A DNA stretch of 64,000 bases from Ignavibacteriota bacterium (GTDB lineage: Bacteria; Bacteroidota; Ignavibacteria; UBA10030): NCBI GenBank assembly GCA_003170475.1, contig PMZI01000082.1:40274-104273 (forward strand). Reading direction: 5' to 3'. The notes under the pieces are model-generated. The model saw nothing but the letters and a program-made list of their open reading frames with translations, did no database searches and was not told the DNA's origin. Shown one piece after another: positions 8,423 through 17,577 of this stretch (positions within the stretch are counted from its first letter, which is position 1; every line of letters begins with the position of its first letter). The position numbers and the translations under genes are program-made.

Positions 8423-9511
8423 ATGTTACTGCATATATCCACTGCATCGCCGCCGTATAGAGTCGAGCAACGCAAAGCCGCTGAAGAATTGAAACAACGC
8501 ATGGGCGAACGTCCGGCGGTTGCGCGCATGATTGATGCCGCCGCGTCACGATCGGGCATCGAAACTCGCCACGTGGTAGTGCCGGACGCAGAGCCTTCTG
8601 TGTCCACACGGTTCTATCCGGTCGATCCGTCCGCGCCTTCGCCCGGCACCAAACAGCGAATGATGCTGTATAAAGAGTGGTCCAACAAGCTCTCCGTCGC
8701 TGCCGTCACTGATCTGCTGCAATCGACAGGCCGCTCAGCTTCGTCAATTGATCGCTTGATTACAATCTCGTGTACGGGTTTCTCCGCGCCGAATTTCGAT
8801 TATCACCTCATCACAACGCTCGGCCTCTCCCCGGATGTTCAACGGACCCACATCGGTTTCATGGGGTGCGCTGCATCTCTCGTTGGATTCACTTCTGTGC
8901 TGGATTCACTGCGCAGCGGTACCGGGATGCCCCGGACGACACTGCTGGTGTCTGTCGAACTCTGCTCGCTCCATCTCCAAACCGAGCCAACACGCGACAA
9001 CATTCTCGCGAACATGATTTTCGCGGACGGTTGCGGGGCTGCGTTGTTTTCCACTGCACCCGGCGTGCCAGCAAAGGCTGAGTTGGTCCGGACTTTTTCC
9101 CATGTCTTCCCCGCCTCCGCGCACTTCATGGGGTGGGAGATTGGCGATACGGGATTTGAAATGATGCTGTCGTCGCAATTGCCGGAAATCATTGCGCAGC
9201 AAGCCGCCCCCGTTGCCAGGCAGATCATCGACCGGATGGGCTTAACACCCGGACAGATTCGTCATTGGGCGCTGCACCCCGGCGGCCGAGCGATCATCGA
9301 TGCACTGCAGACGGGCCTTGATTTGACCAATGAGCAGGCTGAACCATCCCGCGCCGTTCTTCGCCGGTATGGCAACATGTCGTCTGCATCGATTCTCTTT
9401 GTGTTGAAAGAACTCTTCTCCCGTACCCGCGTGCAGCCTGACGAGTGGTTGTGCGCGATAGCCTTCGGCCCGGGATTGTCGATGGAAATGGCATTCCTGA
9501 AAGGGGTTTGA
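8423..9511 (+). CDS. Type III polyketide synthase (chalcone/stilbene synthase-like)
   Basis: A 362-residue type III polyketide synthase. It condenses an acyl-CoA starter with malonyl-CoA units on one active site. The catalytic triad is complete: Cys149 in GFMGCAAS, His285 in HWALHPGG and Asn318 in YGNMSSA, and the thiolase-fold N-half carries the usual SCTGF motif (116-120). The start is the ATG at 8423, with AGGAAG six bases upstream; an in-frame ATG at 8267 would add 52 residues unlike the family. The stop overlaps the start of the following methyltransferase (TGATG). The order synthase-methyltransferase-flavoprotein is that of srsABC-type phenolic-lipid operons, so an alkylresorcinol or alkylpyrone lipid is a fair inference. 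Confidence 0.88.
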   Translation: MLLHISTASPPYRVEQRKAAEELKQRMGERPAVARMIDAAASRSGIETRHVVVPDAEPSVSTRFYPVDPSAPSPGTKQRMMLYKEWSNKLSVAAVTDLLQSTGRSASSIDRLITISCTGFSAPNFDYHLITTLGLSPDVQRTHIGFMGCAASLVGFTSVLDSLRSGTGMPRTTLLVSVELCSLHLQTEPTRDNILANMIFADGCGAALFSTAPGVPAKAELVRTFSHVFPASAHFMGWEIGDTGFEMMLSSQLPEIIAQQAAPVARQIIDRMGLTPGQIRHWALHPGGRAIIDALQTGLDLTNEQAEPSRAVLRRYGNMSSASILFVLKELFSRTRVQPDEWLCAIAFGPGLSMEMAFLKGV

Positions 9512-10215
9512 TGCTCGGCGCACGCAGCAGTTCGATCGAAATGATCGACGATATGTCGATCACCGATGAACGGATCGACGATGCCCTGCAAGAACTGAAA
9601 GTGATCAATCGCTTTCTTGGCGGCGACCATGTGTCGCGGGTCGGCATCGCCCAGTTGACACGAACGCATCCGAAAAGTGTTCCCCTGAAAATTCTTGACT
9701 GCGGGGCGGGAGGATCGGATCTTGCCATCGTTCTGCAATCGCCCGACCGTGCAGTGGACGTCACTGCCCTCGATTTGAACTTGCGCGCCTGCCAATATTC
9801 TGCTCCTCACGTTCCTTCGACGAAGGTCGTGAACGGATCGGCGTTTCGTCTTCCATTCCGCGATCAGTCATTCGATATCGTCCACGCGTCGCTCTTTTGC
9901 CATCACTTCGGCCCGGAAGACCTGCACATGTTGCTTGATGAGTGGTCGCGTGTGGCGCGTGTTGGTATTGTTATCAATGATCTCCAACGATCAGTGTTTG
10001 CCTTTCTGGGCATTACCTTGTTGACGCAACTTTTCTCACACAGTGTCATGGTTCGTCACGATGCACCGGTTTCCGTTCGGCGAGGTTTCGTGAAGGAGGA
10101 ACTGAACGAAATTACTTCGATGTTTCGTCGGGTCTCGATAACCTGGCACTGGGCTTTTCGCTGGCTCGTCTCAATCGATTTGACCGGGAGAGGCGATGGC
10201 CGAATCAAGATTTGA
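9511..10215 (+). CDS. SAM-dependent methyltransferase of the type III PKS operon
   Basis: A 234-residue class I methyltransferase. The SAM-binding loop is ILDCGAGGSDLA (about 54-65), with the acidic end of strand 2 in DVTALDLN and a motif-III-like region (LPFRDQSFDIVHASLFCHH). Translation starts at the ATG overlapping the polyketide synthase stop, with AAAGGGG upstream, and the gene ends inside the next one by 20 bases. It probably methylates an intermediate or hydroxyl of the polyketide (SrsB-like role), inferred from context. A longer frame beginning at 9445 lies within the synthase gene and is not needed. Confidence 0.82.
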   Translation: MLGARSSSIEMIDDMSITDERIDDALQELKVINRFLGGDHVSRVGIAQLTRTHPKSVPLKILDCGAGGSDLAIVLQSPDRAVDVTALDLNLRACQYSAPHVPSTKVVNGSAFRLPFRDQSFDIVHASLFCHHFGPEDLHMLLDEWSRVARVGIVINDLQRSVFAFLGITLLTQLFSHSVMVRHDAPVSVRRGFVKEELNEITSMFRRVSITWHWAFRWLVSIDLTGRGDGRIKI

Positions 10216-11341
10216 TATCGTCGTCATTGGTGGAGGCCCCGCTGGTGCAATGGTATCGCTGACTCTGGCGCAGTCCGGCTATTCGGTCTGTCTGGTAGAG
10301 CGCCGGGAATTTCCACGCGAAACTCTCTGCGGTGAATTCCTTTCCCATGAAGTGTTCGACATCATCGGCAATCTAGGAATGGAGCGCGAATTCCTTCAGC
10401 TCGGTCCAACACCGATCAACAGATTTGCTCTCTGCCCGGAGTCTGGACCAATACTCTCCGAATCATTAGGGTTCACGGCGTACGGCCTGAAGCGCGGAGC
10501 GTTCGATCAGTTCCTGTTGAACGCCGCGATACGGCAGGGAGTCCAGGTCCTGCAACCGGCCGAAGCCGAATCAGTCGTTCGACGGGGAGACGGATTCGAA
10601 GTTTACTGTCGATCAGGTGAGGCCTCACGGTCGCTTCAATCAAGGTGGTGCATCGGCGCATACGGAAAGACATCACCGCTTGACAAGCGGCTCCATCGTC
10701 CATTCGCGGGAAGGCGTACGCAATTGAACGGGATCAAGTTCCATGTCCCGTCGTCGGCGCTGACGGGAATGAATGCAGATGAAATTCGGATCTTCACCGG
10801 ACCGGACATGTATTGCGGCGTCAATCAAGTGAACAGCGGAATGGCAACGATCTGTTTCCTCGAACGAAGAAGAGGGGATAATGTGTCACCGCGGGCACGT
10901 TTGCGGGAACTGGCGTCCGCCAACAAGCACTTTGCAGGTATTCTGGAGGGGACGATGATGTCCGTGGTTGACGACGCACCAATCTATGGAACAGGCAACA
11001 TCTATTTCGGAAGGCGGAATGTTGTTGAGAACGGCATCTTCATGGTGGGCGATGCGGCGCGAGTGATCTCGCCGCTTGCAGGTGACGGCATCGGGATAGC
11101 ACTGCAAAGTGGAGAATTGCTTGGCAGACTCTTTCGCGAACACCGTCATTCGGGCCCGAATCCCGTGGTGCTTGAAACAGAGTACCCCCGTCGTTGGGGG
11201 CAATCGTTCAATGCGCGCCTCCGTTCCGCAGCCGCGTTACAACGAATTATGCTTTCCACTCCGCTCCGTCACATCGGAGCGGCCCTTCTTTCCCTTTCTC
11301 CCTCGTTGCTCCGAGCCGCCATCCGTTTGACGCGTGAATGA
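10196..11341 (+). CDS. FAD-dependent oxidoreductase (geranylgeranyl reductase/hydroxylase type)
   Basis: A 381-residue flavoprotein of the p-hydroxybenzoate hydroxylase/geranylgeranyl reductase fold. The N-terminal dinucleotide motif is VVIGGGPAGAMVS (about 9-21), and the second FAD motif FMVGDAARVISPLAGDGIGIAL lies near 280-300. In srs-type phenolic-lipid operons the third enzyme hydroxylates the methylated alkylresorcinol to give a quinone-like product; that role is inferred. The gene overlaps the methyltransferase by 20 bases, so all three are co-translated. The last 40 residues are hydrophobic (LRHIGAALLSLSPSLLRAAI) and may dock at the membrane. Confidence 0.85.
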   Translation: MAESRFDIVVIGGGPAGAMVSLTLAQSGYSVCLVERREFPRETLCGEFLSHEVFDIIGNLGMEREFLQLGPTPINRFALCPESGPILSESLGFTAYGLKRGAFDQFLLNAAIRQGVQVLQPAEAESVVRRGDGFEVYCRSGEASRSLQSRWCIGAYGKTSPLDKRLHRPFAGRRTQLNGIKFHVPSSALTGMNADEIRIFTGPDMYCGVNQVNSGMATICFLERRRGDNVSPRARLRELASANKHFAGILEGTMMSVVDDAPIYGTGNIYFGRRNVVENGIFMVGDAARVISPLAGDGIGIALQSGELLGRLFREHRHSGPNPVVLETEYPRRWGQSFNARLRSAAALQRIMLSTPLRHIGAALLSLSPSLLRAAIRLTRE

Positions 11342-11387
11342 ACCCGCACCGTTGGACTCATTGATGGTTGGTTGACTGTACCCGAAC

Positions 11388-11759
11388 TTAGAACTCAGTA
11401 AGCGACAACACATTCCCATCCGGATCTGTGAACCATGCAATCTTCGCTTTGCTGGGTGCAGTCCAAATCCCGTCTTCGTCCTGATTCATTCCTTCGTACC
11501 GAGCAAACACAACGCCACGTTGTGAGAGTGCATGAACTTCCGTTGTGATGTCGGCAACTTTCCAACCGAGGACTGTAAAACCCTGAGCCTTGACGTGGTC
11601 AACTTTCTGAATCCGGAGCATCGTTCCGTTCACGTCAAAGACCAGGGCGAACTGATCACCGCTCACGAATGTCAAACCGAGAGTCTTTTCGTAGAATTGT
11701 TGAGCTTTTGCGGCGTTGTTGGTTGCGACAAAACTGATGAGATCCGATTTGGCAAGCAT
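11388..11759 (-). CDS. VOC/glyoxalase-superfamily protein
   Basis: A 123-residue single-domain protein of the vicinal oxygen chelate fold: FVATNNAAKAQQFYEKTLGLTFV at the N-terminus and KIAWFTDPDGNVLSLTEF at the C-terminus, with a Glu-rich metal-site position in the last strand. Enzymes with this layout include lyases, dioxygenases and resistance proteins; no specific one can be named. The start at 11759 has GGAGA eight bases upstream; the frame extends to 11807 without support. It is convergent with the polyketide operon. Confidence 0.75.
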   Translation of the reverse strand: MLAKSDLISFVATNNAAKAQQFYEKTLGLTFVSGDQFALVFDVNGTMLRIQKVDHVKAQGFTVLGWKVADITTEVHALSQRGVVFARYEGMNQDEDGIWTAPSKAKIAWFTDPDGNVLSLTEF

Positions 11760-11882
11760 CAGAGCATTCTCCATGTGGAAGGGATGATGAGCATCGCAAC
11801 GTCTCATTGGGCCGCTGGCGTTGATCGCGAAAGCCCGAGTGCATCCAACACAAACTGCGGTCAGCAGATGAGGAACAGTGGC

Positions 11883-12452
11883 CTATTTCTTCCGTCGAGC
11901 AGATGCCTCGATATATCGGGAAAATGATTCTGGCTTTCCGGGAGGCGCAATTTCAAAAGTAATGGCGATCTTGTCCGTTCCTGATTTTGCATTCGTCAAT
12001 CGAAAGCGCGGCGTTGACGGTACCGCATCGCTGACGAAGACGACGGAATTGGAATCGCTGGAGATGGTCACACTGTAGTTGATCACGTGCTGCTCATTAT
12101 CGAAGTACGTTGCACGCGTTTTCCCGTTTTCCTGAAATACAATCATCAGATCGTCGTGCCTGAATGCCGGCCGGTCCTTTGTGGCCGGATACGTGACAAA
12201 GTTTTTTCGAACCAGAACGGTATTCTGAAGATCGAACGAAAACGTAAATCCTCCCGTTCCTTCTCCTGGCGCCCCGGTGTCTTCGCCAACCCATTCTCCC
12301 ATGAGGAACTTGAATGCGTTCCAGTTGATCACGGATGATGATTGTTGTACCGACGACGGATGTATCACCAGGCCAACGAACACGACAGCGAAAATGCTCC
12401 AACGTGCGATCTTCCGACTGAGGCGGCGAATCGAGTTCCCAAATGTTGCCAT
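11883..12452 (-). CDS. Secreted DUF1579/lipocalin-like protein
   Basis: A 189-residue protein with a N-terminal hydrophobic segment (about 18-36) that can serve as signal peptide or anchor, then a beta-barrel-like domain starting NAFKFLMGEWVGEDTG, the typical opening of DUF1579/THAP4-like lipocalin-fold proteins, and a lysine-rich end (ASARRKK). AGGGAG precedes the ATG. Function unknown; perhaps binds a hydrophobic ligand in the periplasm. Confidence 0.6.
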   Translation of the reverse strand: MATFGNSIRRLSRKIARWSIFAVVFVGLVIHPSSVQQSSSVINWNAFKFLMGEWVGEDTGAPGEGTGGFTFSFDLQNTVLVRKNFVTYPATKDRPAFRHDDLMIVFQENGKTRATYFDNEQHVINYSVTISSDSNSVVFVSDAVPSTPRFRLTNAKSGTDKIAITFEIAPPGKPESFSRYIEASARRKK

Positions 12453-12515
12453 GATCGATTCTCTCCCTTGCAGGATGATGAATGCTTATGAAGAACCTGG
12501 TGGCAATCGCTCCGT

Positions 12516-12929
12516 TTATCGGAATGACTTCTTTGCCTCTCCCGGTTTGTAGGGGCGCAGAGCGAATGCCGACCACGTCTCATTGACCGAAATGAGAGTA
12601 ATCCACTTGAGATCCGCCTTCTTCAATACGTCCCACCCTTTGTCGCGTGTGAGGTCAGTCTGAATTTGCGAAGAACCCTTTGGGAATGAGATCCAGAGAA
12701 TACTCTGTGGATTGAGAGCTCGAATCGCTCGAGGTGCCATGCGTCCAAGCTCCGCTTTGCTCTTCACAAAAAGCTGAACCCAATCATATGTTCCTTTCAG
12801 GTCCGTTGCTACGGAGACGCTGGCAGGCAGAGGTGAAAGATCTTTGAGATAGTTCGCCGGGGCGGCAACGATGGCCGCATGGAGTCCGGGCTTGAGCTTC
12901 AGCTTGACTGCAAGGGGGCTGATTGCCAT
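12516..12929 (-). CDS. DUF3052-like protein
   Basis: A 137-residue soluble protein resembling DUF3052 (KLKLKPGLHAAIVAAPANY ... DWVQLFVKSKAEL ... ALNPQSILWISFPKGSS). The fold is related to small alpha/beta proteins without known activity. The ATG at 12929 has AAGGA five bases before it; the frame reaches 13004 but that extension runs into the inverted-repeat element at 12947-13082. The promoter must therefore lie within or beyond that element. Confidence 0.65.
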   Translation of the reverse strand: MAISPLAVKLKLKPGLHAAIVAAPANYLKDLSPLPASVSVATDLKGTYDWVQLFVKSKAELGRMAPRAIRALNPQSILWISFPKGSSQIQTDLTRDKGWDVLKKADLKWITLISVNETWSAFALRPYKPGEAKKSFR

Positions 12930-12946
12930 ACGGTTCCTTGTTCCAT

Positions 12947-13082
12947 CTAGGAGGATGCTGAAAAACAAAATTTGGTCACGTTGAGCGAAGTCGAAACGTC
13001 TCAATGATGCAAATGACAGGGTTCGACTCCGCTCACCCTGACGGTTTTGCCTTCTTGGATGCCTTTTTCCGCATCCTGCTAG
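12947..13082. repeat. Imperfect inverted-repeat element overlapping a stop codon
   Basis: The ends are CTAGGAGGATGCTGAAAAA and its near-complement TTTTTCCGCATCCTGCTAG. Inside, GTTGAGCGAAGTCGAA and TTCGACTCCGCTCACC form a second pair of arms. The right end covers the TAG stop of the amidase gene; the left end lies 17 bases before the DUF3052-like start. It resembles a MITE- or REP-type element. Confidence 0.6.
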
Positions 13083-14755
13083 TGTTGATCGATTCGCACG
13101 TTAGCCGTCGGCAAGAACCGCGGTGGTTTACGGTGCTTCGTAGCCTGCTCGAATGCATAGGCGATCTTGATCAAGGTGGATTCGCTCCATGCCCGTCCGA
13201 AGAAGGAAATGCCCACGGGCAAGCCGAACACAAATCCCGCCGGGACGGTGATGCTCGGATAGCCTGCCACTGCCGCCGCTGTTGTGCTGCCGGACAGGAA
13301 ATGATCTCCTGTGACAAGATCTGTGCACCAGGCAGGACTTTCACTGGGCGCAACAAGAGCATCGAGCTTGAATTTGTCCATGATAGCGTCGATTCCTTCA
13401 GCGCGTGCGAGCCGCAGATTGTTATCCCTTGCTTCGATGTATTCTTTCTCCGTCAAAGGCCCTTTGGCTTCTGCCTGGATGAATGTCTCTTGCTGAAAGT
13501 AAGGCATCTCTTTCTCTTTGTTCCGTTCATTGAACTCGATGATCTCCTTGAGTGTGTGCACAGGAGCGCTCGAGCCCAGTCGCGCAAGATAGGCGTTCAT
13601 GTCGGCTTTGAGTTCATACCGTAGCACTAGGCCCTCGTTTTTGTCGAGCTGACCGAGAGTGTCGGCGTCTGCCGGGTCCACCATGGTTGCGCCGTTCTGT
13701 TTCATAACATCAAAGGCTCTCGCCATCAACGCGTCGACTAACTCGTGGAAGCCGAAGTAGCGACGCACCACACCAATCCTCGTACCCTGGAGTCCCTTGA
13801 TATCAAGAAATTGAGTGTAGTCACTAGAAGATTTTCCACGGCTTTCGAGCGTTGCCTTGTCCTCTGGGTCTATTCCGGAAAGTGCGCTCAAGAGAATGGC
13901 CGCATCTTTGACTGTTCGGGTCATCGGTCCCGCGGTGTCCTGCGTGTGCGATATGGGAATGATGCCTGTACGGCTGATGAGGCCAACCGTTGGCTTGATC
14001 CCGACGACACTGTGAATTGAGGCAGGGCTGATAACGGAACCGTCCGTCTCAGTGCCAACAGCCACGCCGCAGAGATTTGCTGCGACGGCCGCTCCTGATC
14101 CGGCGCTTGAACCAGAAGTGTTTCGATCCAGTGCGTAAGGATTCTTTGTCAAGCCGCCTCTGCCACTCCAACCGCTCGTTGAGCGACTGGAACGAATGTT
14201 TGCCCATTCGCTGAGATTTGTCTTTCCGAGGATAATTGCTCCGGCTTGTCTCAATTGATGTGCCACAAAGGAATCAGCCGGTGGTTTCGATCCCACGAGT
14301 GCAAGTGACCCTGCCGTTGTTGCCATCTTGTCTGCAGTATCGATGTTGTCTTTGATCAACACGGGAATACCGTGCAGGAGGCCGCGGGGACCCTTTTCCT
14401 TTCGCTCTTTGTCGAGAGCGTCTGCGATGGTGAGTGCGTCCGGATTCAATTCGATGACGGTCCGGAGTTCGGGTCCATTCCGGTCGATAGACTTGATGCG
14501 TTCGATATATTTCTCCGCGATGGAACGGGCGGTATATTTTCCCGAACTCATTCCTGCCTGGAGCTCCGTGATGGTGATCTCGTCGAGCTCGAACGGCTTG
14601 CTCTCCAACGACGGAAGGGAGGGATGATTGATCTCGGTTGCGGTGGCCAAGCCTGGAATTGTTGCAGCGATGATGCCACCGGTGAGGCCGGTCTTCAGAA
14701 AATCGCGTCGGTCGAGCTGTCGGGCTCCGGAATTTGGTTTCTGCTTGAGCTTCAT
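13079..14755 (-). CDS. Tat-exported amidase (amidase signature family)
   Basis: A 558-residue amidase with a twin-arginine signal ([13 protein letters not shown], about residues 14-26), so it is folded before export to the periplasm. The Ser-cisSer-Lys machinery is visible: the Lys in [10 protein letters not shown], the cis-Ser in the glycine/serine loop [14 protein letters not shown], and the nucleophile in [11 protein letters not shown]. Members hydrolyse amide bonds in many small amides or peptide amides; the substrate is unknown. GGAAGG eight bases before ATG 14755 supports this start rather than the in-frame one at 14797. Its TAG stop falls inside a repeat element. Confidence 0.88.
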   Translation of the reverse strand: MKLKQKPNSGARQLDRRDFLKTGLTGGIIAATIPGLATATEINHPSLPSLESKPFELDEITITELQAGMSSGKYTARSIAEKYIERIKSIDRNGPELRTVIELNPDALTIADALDKERKEKGPRGLLHGIPVLIKDNIDTADKMATTAGSLALVGSKPPADSFVAHQLRQAGAIILGKTNLSEWANIRSSRSTSGWSGRGGLTKNPYALDRNTSGSSAGSGAAVAANLCGVAVGTETDGSVISPASIHSVVGIKPTVGLISRTGIIPISHTQDTAGPMTRTVKDAAILLSALSGIDPEDKATLESRGKSSSDYTQFLDIKGLQGTRIGVVRRYFGFHELVDALMARAFDVMKQNGATMVDPADADTLGQLDKNEGLVLRYELKADMNAYLARLGSSAPVHTLKEIIEFNERNKEKEMPYFQQETFIQAEAKGPLTEKEYIEARDNNLRLARAEGIDAIMDKFKLDALVAPSESPAWCTDLVTGDHFLSGSTTAAAVAGYPSITVPAGFVFGLPVGISFFGRAWSESTLIKIAYAFEQATKHRKPPRFLPTANVRIDQH

Positions 14756-14872
14756 GCAATACCTTCCTTTAGAGTGAAAAGGGGGGAGATCCTTCAAGAA
14801 TCTTTTCGCCTTCGAGTATCTCTGAAAACGGAATGAACACGTTCAATTCGATGGCTTGGCCTTGTTGTTCAT

Positions 14873-15220
14873 TCATTCACCGAGATTGACGCGATCTCCG
14901 GCTGTTGTAGGGGACGAGATGACAAGAAAATGTGCGTCCGTGTCCGATGTGTTTGTGACACGATGGTGCTGCATCGGCGCAATTTCGAGGGAGTCGCCAG
15001 GAGTCAAAGGCGTCTTGCTTCCAGCGACTTCGATTTCCAGTTGTCCTTGAAGAACGTAAAACAGCTGTCTGGCGCGGGCATGGTAATGCAAGATTTCACC
15101 GAGTCCTGGTGGGATCCGTTCCTGGATAACAGAGAGATCTTCCCGATTCAGGAGCCGCCAGCCGTCACAACCAGCTCCCCATGTGTAATGCTCTGCATTT
15201 TCTTTGTTTTGTCCTGCCAT
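14873..15220 (-). CDS. Single-domain cupin protein
   Basis: A 115-residue cupin: motif 1 is GEILHYHARARQLFYVLQG (metal-ligand His pair and Glu position replaced by Gln) and motif 2 is PGDSLEIAPMQHHRVTN. The fold binds a divalent metal and may act as an isomerase, dioxygenase or sensor. The ATG at 15220 has AGGTGA nearby; the longer frame to 15295 has no support. Only seven bases separate it from the following gene region at 15228, so they may be co-transcribed. Confidence 0.75.
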   Translation of the reverse strand: MAGQNKENAEHYTWGAGCDGWRLLNREDLSVIQERIPPGLGEILHYHARARQLFYVLQGQLEIEVAGSKTPLTPGDSLEIAPMQHHRVTNTSDTDAHFLVISSPTTAGDRVNLGE

Positions 15221-15227
15221 CTCGTGA

Positions 15228-15698
15228 TCACCTGATGGTTTCTGCGATTGTTCCCGCCGGCTCCTTGAGCAGGCCTTTTGATCTGAAGATATCAATCAGC
15301 CTCGGCTTCACAAGCTTGTGCTGATCATAGGTCAACTCACCAAGGTCGATGTGAATTGTCCCGCCCCCTTTGGTCCTGAGGATGAGAGCGAACATCTTGA
15401 TTTCGGCGAGGGCAAGGTCTTCCCAGTGGAGGTCAATGAGTGTAGAGTACCCTGTTCTGCCCCGGATTCCCTGATCATCAATTCTTATTGAGTATTCCTT
15501 CGTCAGACGCGGCAGAACAATTATCGCCGCCAACAAAGCAACCCCATACGCAATTGCGAAGCGGGGAAACCATATGAAAGTGCCCGAATATGTAATCCCT
15601 TGTGCGATGAAGAGTATGGCGCAGATTATCTGTGTGACGCTGAACCATTGCGGGCCAAAGGTCAGCTTCTCTTTGACAGGAATCCTTAGATCTTCCAT
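15228..15698 (-). CDS. Membrane protein with two N-terminal helices and a PH-like domain
   Basis: A 156-residue protein: two hydrophobic segments (about 22-62) followed by a soluble part (KEYSIRIDDQGIRGRTGYSTLIDLHWEDL...) with the alternating strand pattern of bacterial PH-like (bPH) domains. Such proteins are small cytoplasmic-facing membrane proteins of unknown function. GGAG five bases before the ATG gives a firm start. Confidence 0.55.
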   Translation of the reverse strand: MEDLRIPVKEKLTFGPQWFSVTQIICAILFIAQGITYSGTFIWFPRFAIAYGVALLAAIIVLPRLTKEYSIRIDDQGIRGRTGYSTLIDLHWEDLALAEIKMFALILRTKGGGTIHIDLGELTYDQHKLVKPRLIDIFRSKGLLKEPAGTIAETIR

Positions 15699-15745
15699 AC
15701 TCGCTCCAAACGATGTGAGTGCCGGTCGATGTACTTCGAGTGACT

Positions 15746-17473
15746 CTAGGGTTTCAACGATTTCTCTTTAAATGCTTCTTTGCCTTCAAAGAATGTCATC
15801 ACCACCCGGGCTTTGCCGATGTCTGTCACCGGAATGTTGAAGAGATTCTTGTCGAGCACGATCAGGTCAGCCAACTTGCCGACTTCGAGGGAGCCGGTGG
15901 ATTTCTCAAGGAAGTTGGCGTAGGCCCCGTTGATGGTGAAGCTCGCGATCATCTGGTCCAACGTTGCGTTTTCTCCGGGCCAGAGAACCTCTTTTGGATC
16001 GACGGTCTCCGGACGGCTCCGGGTCATTCCTGTTTGGATCGCCACAAGAGGATCACAAGGAATAGTGACCGAATAGTCGCTGGAGGAGGTCACCTTCACT
16101 CCGGCCTTGAAGAAGCTCTCCATCGGATATTCGGCATCTGCACGTTCCTGACCGAGATATGGCACCTGGATGTTATAGTAGTAGTCATCTTTCATGAACC
16201 AGTACGGCTGTGTTACCGCGATGACACCAAGCTTCTTGAAACGGAGGATGTCGTCAGGGGAAACGAGTTGAAGATGAGTGATGAGGTTTCGTGAATCACG
16301 CGGGCCATTCTGCTTGGTTGCGTGCGCAAAGGCATCCAGCGTCACACCTGTTGCTCCATCGCCAATGGCATGAACGTGAATTTGCACGCCGTTCTTGTCG
16401 AGCTCGGCGCACATGGCATTGAGATCTTCGGGCTTCCAGAGGAGTTCGCCCCTGGAGTTCGGCACGTGTTTGTACGGTTCCTTGAGATAGGCAGTGCTTC
16501 CCTCGACGACACCATCGATGTAGATCTTCGCTGCCAGAATCTGGAAATGAGGTCCTTTGTGCTTCGCCCGTTCCGCCGTAATCGCTGCGACTTGTTTAAG
16601 TCCATCCTTCGGACTGACATACAGTGAACCGCGGAAACGCATGGCGAGTCGATTCTCTTTCTCAAGCATTTTGTATGCTGCGATCTCGTTGCTCTCGAGG
16701 TCGATGTCAGCGTCATGCGCCATCGTGATGCCGAACGCCAGAGCCATTTGCTGATATGCTTCGTAGCCTTTCATCAATTCGTCAATGCTGTAGTCCGGGA
16801 ACAACTTTGCAACCAGACCTGCAGCACTCTCCCGGAGTGTCCCTGTCGGTTCACCTGTGATGGGATCGAGTTCAATGACGCCTCCTTCTGGACTTGGAGT
16901 GTTCTTCGTAATGCCAGCCAGCTCGAGAGCCTTTGAATTCACCCACTTCGAATGTCCATCCTCCGAAGAAAGCGAAACAGGAATGTCGTTGACGATCTCG
17001 TCGATGAGCTTCTTGTCAGGACCTGTTTTCGGGAAGAGCGTGTTGCTCCAACCACGACCCTTGAGATACTTTGCCCCTGCATGACTTGCGTAGTACTCCC
17101 GAATGGCTTTCTGATACTCCGGAACAGTCCGCACGCTATTGAAGCTGATTTCATAGAACTGCTTGTATGCGCCGGAGGGATGACAGTGGCTGTCAATAAA
17201 ACCGGGGAGGATCATGCGACCGCCGAGATCGATGACCTGTGTCTCTGTGCCGACAAATCTCGAGACATTGTCGTTATGGCCTACGAATACAATTCTTCCG
17301 TTCCGGATTGCCAACGCCTCCGCCACTGTGCGCTTCTGATCAACAGTATAAATGTATGCGTTACGGAGAACGAAATCTGCCGCGGAAGGATTTTGTCGTT
17401 GCTGTGCGGCAGAAGGAAGTGATGAGCAGATCGTACAATAGAAAGAAAGGGCAAGTAGCTGTGCAGCGTTCAA
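15746..17473 (-). CDS. YtcJ-type metal-dependent amidohydrolase, secreted
   Basis: A 575-residue amidohydrolase of the amidohydrolase_3 (YtcJ) group. The first metal motif is GFIDSHCHPSG, a central HVHAIGDGAT supplies another ligand His, and the C-terminal strand GKLADLIVLDKN closes the composite beta-sandwich. The first 24 residues look like a signal peptide. I prefer a TTG start at 17473, which follows AAGGAGG by four bases, over the GTG at 17512 with no ribosome site. Members hydrolyse N-acyl or formamide-like bonds; the substrate is unknown. The racemase gene next door suggests N-acylated amino acid or peptide metabolism. Confidence 0.82.
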   Translation of the reverse strand: MNAAQLLALSFYCTICSSLPSAAQQRQNPSAADFVLRNAYIYTVDQKRTVAEALAIRNGRIVFVGHNDNVSRFVGTETQVIDLGGRMILPGFIDSHCHPSGAYKQFYEISFNSVRTVPEYQKAIREYYASHAGAKYLKGRGWSNTLFPKTGPDKKLIDEIVNDIPVSLSSEDGHSKWVNSKALELAGITKNTPSPEGGVIELDPITGEPTGTLRESAAGLVAKLFPDYSIDELMKGYEAYQQMALAFGITMAHDADIDLESNEIAAYKMLEKENRLAMRFRGSLYVSPKDGLKQVAAITAERAKHKGPHFQILAAKIYIDGVVEGSTAYLKEPYKHVPNSRGELLWKPEDLNAMCAELDKNGVQIHVHAIGDGATGVTLDAFAHATKQNGPRDSRNLITHLQLVSPDDILRFKKLGVIAVTQPYWFMKDDYYYNIQVPYLGQERADAEYPMESFFKAGVKVTSSSDYSVTIPCDPLVAIQTGMTRSRPETVDPKEVLWPGENATLDQMIASFTINGAYANFLEKSTGSLEVGKLADLIVLDKNLFNIPVTDIGKARVVMTFFEGKEAFKEKSLKP

Positions 17474-17577
17474 GAAGCCTCCTTCGTGATCAGGTGGCTG
17501 GTATGTGTCCACTCAATCGAGCGGTCGGGCAAACAGTCGGGTATTCTCGCAGTCTGGGTGAGACCGGAAAACTGGAA

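Noticed and set aside
9445..9510. Upstream start of the methyltransferase
   Set aside because: It lies within the synthase gene, and the ATG overlapping the synthase stop has a good ribosome site.
13019..13045. tRNA T-arm-like GGTTCGACTCC
   Set aside because: No acceptor or anticodon stems surround it; it belongs to the inverted-repeat element.
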